A program made the translations under genes and the position numbers. Below the pieces are notes generated by a model that did no database searches, was not told where the DNA came from, and was given only the letters and a program-made list of their open reading frames with translations. From NCBI RefSeq assembly GCF_026241855.1, contig NZ_JAPJDC010000001.1:2542001-2606000 (forward strand): DNA of 64,000 nucleotides, read 5' to 3'. This DNA comes from Curtobacterium flaccumfaciens pv. betae (lineage in GTDB: Bacteria > Actinomycetota > Actinomycetes > Actinomycetales > Microbacteriaceae). This document shows positions 62,011 through 64,000 of the stretch, piece by piece; the stretch's first letter is position 1, and every line of letters starts with the position of its first letter.

Positions 62011-63816
62011 TCAGTCCGCCAGCGGGACCTCGATCACGACCCGCTCGGCGGGGTCGGTGAGCACCCGCTCGAGGTCACCCCACGTCGCCGCCCGGCGGTA
62101 CTCCCACCCGAGGCCCGTGACGACCCGCTCGACGTCGACGTGCTGCGGGGTCGACATCATCCGCCGCATGTCGGCCTCCGGCGTGGTCTTCGCCACCTCG
62201 AGCCCGCGGAAGATCGCGCCACCGTGGTCGTTGCCGACGACGACCTGCACCCGGTGGGTGCGTTCTTCGGTGCCGGTGACGAACGCTCCGAGGTCGTGCA
62301 GCAGCGTCAGGTCGCCGAGGAGCACGCGGGTGGTACCCACCGAGGCCGAGGACTGTTCGAGCGCCGCGGCGATGCCGAGCGCGGTCGAGACGGTGCCGTC
62401 GATGCCGGCGAGCCCGCGGTTCGCGTGCACCCGGATCTTCTTGCCGAGCACCCGGGCATCGGCTTCACGGATGAGCTGCGACGCCCCGAGGACCAGCCGG
62501 TCGTGCGGCCAGGTCACGCCCCAGACGGCCTCGGCGAGCATGGCGCGGTCGACGGGTCGGCGACGGAGCGCGACCTCGTCACGCAGGAACTTGTTCCGCT
62601 CGGCGCGGTCGGCGGAGCGCTTGGCGTCGAGGTCCGGGCCGGCGTCGCCGTCGCCCAGGATCCGCCGGCTGGAGCCGACCCAGCGGCCGACCCACGCGCG
62701 GTGCTCCGGCCGGGTCCGCCCCGTCACGCGGACGTCGGACACGAAGGTGGTCAATGATTCGCTGGGCCCACGCCGCCGGTTCCCGGGCGACGCGCCAGCG
62801 GCGTCCGGGCCGTGCCGGTGGGGAGAGGCGCGGGCCGGGTCGAAGGGGTCGGCCGCCGGTCCGCGGACCACGATCGTCTCGACCCCGTCGCGCTGCAGGA
62901 GCGCGGGGACCTCCCTGCTGAGGGTCGGGTGGCCGAGCACGACGGCCCGGCGGACGGCACCGCCGTGGTCCGGGTCGCGCAGCAGTTCGCGGTAGGCCAC
63001 GACCAGGTTGCGGCCGAAGCGCGCGCCGCTCGAGACCTCGGCGAGGAGCGGCGCGCCGAGTTCCCAGGCGATCCGCTCGGCGTCCTCGCCGGCGTCGTGC
63101 CCGGCGATGACGACGGTGCCCGGTTCGTCATCCGGGGTGAGTTCGGCGACCGGCAGACCGGTGTGCGCCCGGCGGGTGGCGAACGCCAGGTCGACCTCGT
63201 CGTCCGGCACGGGGCTGACGTGCTCCGGGGCGAGCCCGGCGGACAGCGGCTCGCGGAACGCGACGTTGAGCTGCGCGGGACCGGGCTGCCCGGTGTGCCC
63301 CGCTGCGGCGGCGACGGCCTGTCGGGCGAGGGTGCGCAGGGCGTCGCGCACCGAGGCGTCGACGCCGTGCGCCGACGGAGCCTCGACGTCGCGGACGAAG
63401 GCGACGGCCTGGCCGAAGATCCCCGGCTGGACGGTGGTCTGGTTGCTGCCGATGCCGCGCAGTTCGTCGGGACGGTCGGCGCTCAGCACGATCATCGGCA
63501 CGCCGGAGTGGTGCGCCTCGAGCACGGCGGGGTGCAGGTTCGCCACCGCGGTGCCCGACGTCGTCACCACCGCTGCGGGCCGGTGCGTCTCGACCGCGAG
63601 CCCGAGTGCGAAGAACCCGGCGGTCCGTTCGTCCAACCGCACGTGCACGGTCAGCCCACCGGCGCGTTCCAGGGCGACCGCCGCGAGGGCGAGTGCCTGG
63701 GAACGCGAACCGGGGCTCACGACGACGTCGGTGACGCCGGCACGCACGAGTTCCTGCAGGAGGGCGAGCGCGGTGTCCGTCGCCGGGCTGCCCGAACCGA
63801 CGGGGCCGTCAGCGAT
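62011..63816 (-). CDS. menD: 2-succinyl-5-enolpyruvyl-6-hydroxy-3-cyclohexene-1-carboxylate synthase (MenD)
   Basis: This large ThDP enzyme has VVSPGSRSQALALAAV, VRLDERTAGFFALGLA, TTSGTAVANLHPAVLEAHHSG and the C-terminal GLAGIDGTVSTALGIA and GNDHGGAIF. It joins isochorismate, 2-oxoglutarate and ThDP in menaquinone synthesis. The start is unresolved: homology begins at SPATDTALALLQ (about 63780). Between there and the in-frame GTG codons at 63954 and 63972, which lie inside the upstream gene, there is no ATG, GTG or TTG. ATC 63816, overlapping the upstream stop, is given as a working start only. Confidence 0.9.
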   Translation of the reverse strand: MADGPVGSGSPATDTALALLQELVRAGVTDVVVSPGSRSQALALAAVALERAGGLTVHVRLDERTAGFFALGLAVETHRPAAVVTTSGTAVANLHPAVLEAHHSGVPMIVLSADRPDELRGIGSNQTTVQPGIFGQAVAFVRDVEAPSAHGVDASVRDALRTLARQAVAAAAGHTGQPGPAQLNVAFREPLSAGLAPEHVSPVPDDEVDLAFATRRAHTGLPVAELTPDDEPGTVVIAGHDAGEDAERIAWELGAPLLAEVSSGARFGRNLVVAYRELLRDPDHGGAVRRAVVLGHPTLSREVPALLQRDGVETIVVRGPAADPFDPARASPHRHGPDAAGASPGNRRRGPSESLTTFVSDVRVTGRTRPEHRAWVGRWVGSSRRILGDGDAGPDLDAKRSADRAERNKFLRDEVALRRRPVDRAMLAEAVWGVTWPHDRLVLGASQLIREADARVLGKKIRVHANRGLAGIDGTVSTALGIAAALEQSSASVGTTRVLLGDLTLLHDLGAFVTGTEERTHRVQVVVGNDHGGAIFRGLEVAKTTPEADMRRMMSTPQHVDVERVVTGLGWEYRRAATWGDLERVLTDPAERVVIEVPLAD

Positions 63817-64000
63817 CGGTGCGGCCGTCGTCGTCGCGCTCGTGGAACTGGTCTTCGAGGTCTCGGAGGGTCGCGTCGTCCTGGTCCTTGTCCGTGAGGG
63901 TGGTGCCCGGCTCCGGCGTGGTGCCGAGGAAGTCCGGGTCGTCTTCGGGTCCACGGTAGCGGGCCGACGCACCGGGGTCGGCCGCCGGGGTGCGACCGAG
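63809..64000 (-). CDS. C-terminal tail of a PLDc_N-like small membrane protein (partial)
   Basis: Frame continues from the right edge to a TGA at 63809-63811, giving 63 residues: an Ala/Pro-rich link, ARYRGPEDDPDFLGTT and an acidic tail ending DDDGRTDR. RYRGPEDDPDFL is characteristic of the cytoplasmic tails of actinobacterial PLDc N-terminal-domain membrane proteins, which often sit next to menD. The membrane helices would be off the window. It runs just before menD on the same strand. The identification is tentative. Confidence 0.5.
   Translation of the reverse strand, partial: LGRTPAADPGASARYRGPEDDPDFLGTTPEPGTTLTDKDQDDATLRDLEDQFHERDDDGRTDR

Noticed and set aside
1..64000. CRISPR array, prophage, insertion sequence, integrase or plasmid origin
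   Set aside because: No regular spaced direct repeats, transposase, integrase, phage structural genes or DnaA-box cluster was seen in the window.

Overview
The window is chromosomal DNA of a high-GC Gram-positive bacterium. Codon third positions are strongly G/C. Gene content (a nusG with a long acidic extension, tRNA-Trp/secE/nusG/rplKA, separate rplJL, split menaquinone genes, cbs-metB, MaoC pair next to murB) and the many start codons lying 6-7 nt after a TANNNT box point to Actinobacteria, most likely Microbacteriaceae close to Curtobacterium. The genus is inferred from gene order and style, not from a search. Nothing looks like a prophage, plasmid, insertion sequence or CRISPR array; this is mostly core chromosome with small accessory insertions.

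Layout. 1-4360 (-) is the N-terminal 1,453 codons of a giant secreted, Ig-repeat surface protein; the rest is off the left edge. 4597-4686 (-) is the SRP RNA, divergent from a small SDR gene. 5543-8897 (-) is pta-ackA. A tRNA-Ser and a PH-domain membrane protein follow. 10132-16440 holds a HerA-like ATPase, a Bcr/CflA-type efflux pump with a divergent TetR-type regulator, a lipoprotein and a second MFS carrier. 16518-19041 (-) is cbs-metB (transsulfuration). 19209-22634 holds an ABC exporter and an APC amino-acid permease. 22667-23826 is a nuclease-fold (DUF559-type) gene bracketed by two members of a palindromic repeat family. 23918-25070 is rplJL with an L10 leader. 25148-27399 is a two-component system.

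27503-30596 (+) is a tightly overlapping three-gene operon: acyl-CoA dehydrogenase-like protein, a fused PIG-L deacetylase/NodS-like methyltransferase, and a glycosyltransferase. Its logic resembles the NodB-NodS-glycosyltransferase module of Nod-factor synthesis and is the best candidate here for an undescribed pathway. 30726-33040 is a MacB-like ABC exporter. 34264-39620 (-) is a sugar-uptake and catabolism operon (isomerase, Gfo/Idh/MocA dehydrogenase, binding protein, two permeases; no ATPase) facing a ROK regulator across a shared promoter/operator region.

41044-45371 holds a YqaJ-type nuclease, a Pr6Pr membrane protein, then rplA, rplK, nusG, secE and tRNA-Trp. 45485-48753 holds an aminotransferase, murB and two MaoC-fold subunits. 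48885-51291 holds an unknown small protein and a second ABC exporter. 51385-51562 holds tRNA-Met and tRNA-Thr. 51656-56076 holds an M23 peptidase, inositol monophosphatase, tRNA-Tyr, a YajQ protein and cardiolipin synthase. 56113-64000 holds an acyltransferase-like membrane protein, a ferredoxin-NADP reductase, polyprenyl diphosphate synthase, menG, isochorismate synthase and menD, i.e. menaquinone biosynthesis, ending in the tail of another gene at the right edge.

Long open frames antisense to genes are common because of the GC bias and were discarded when the opposite frame carries a recognisable protein family.
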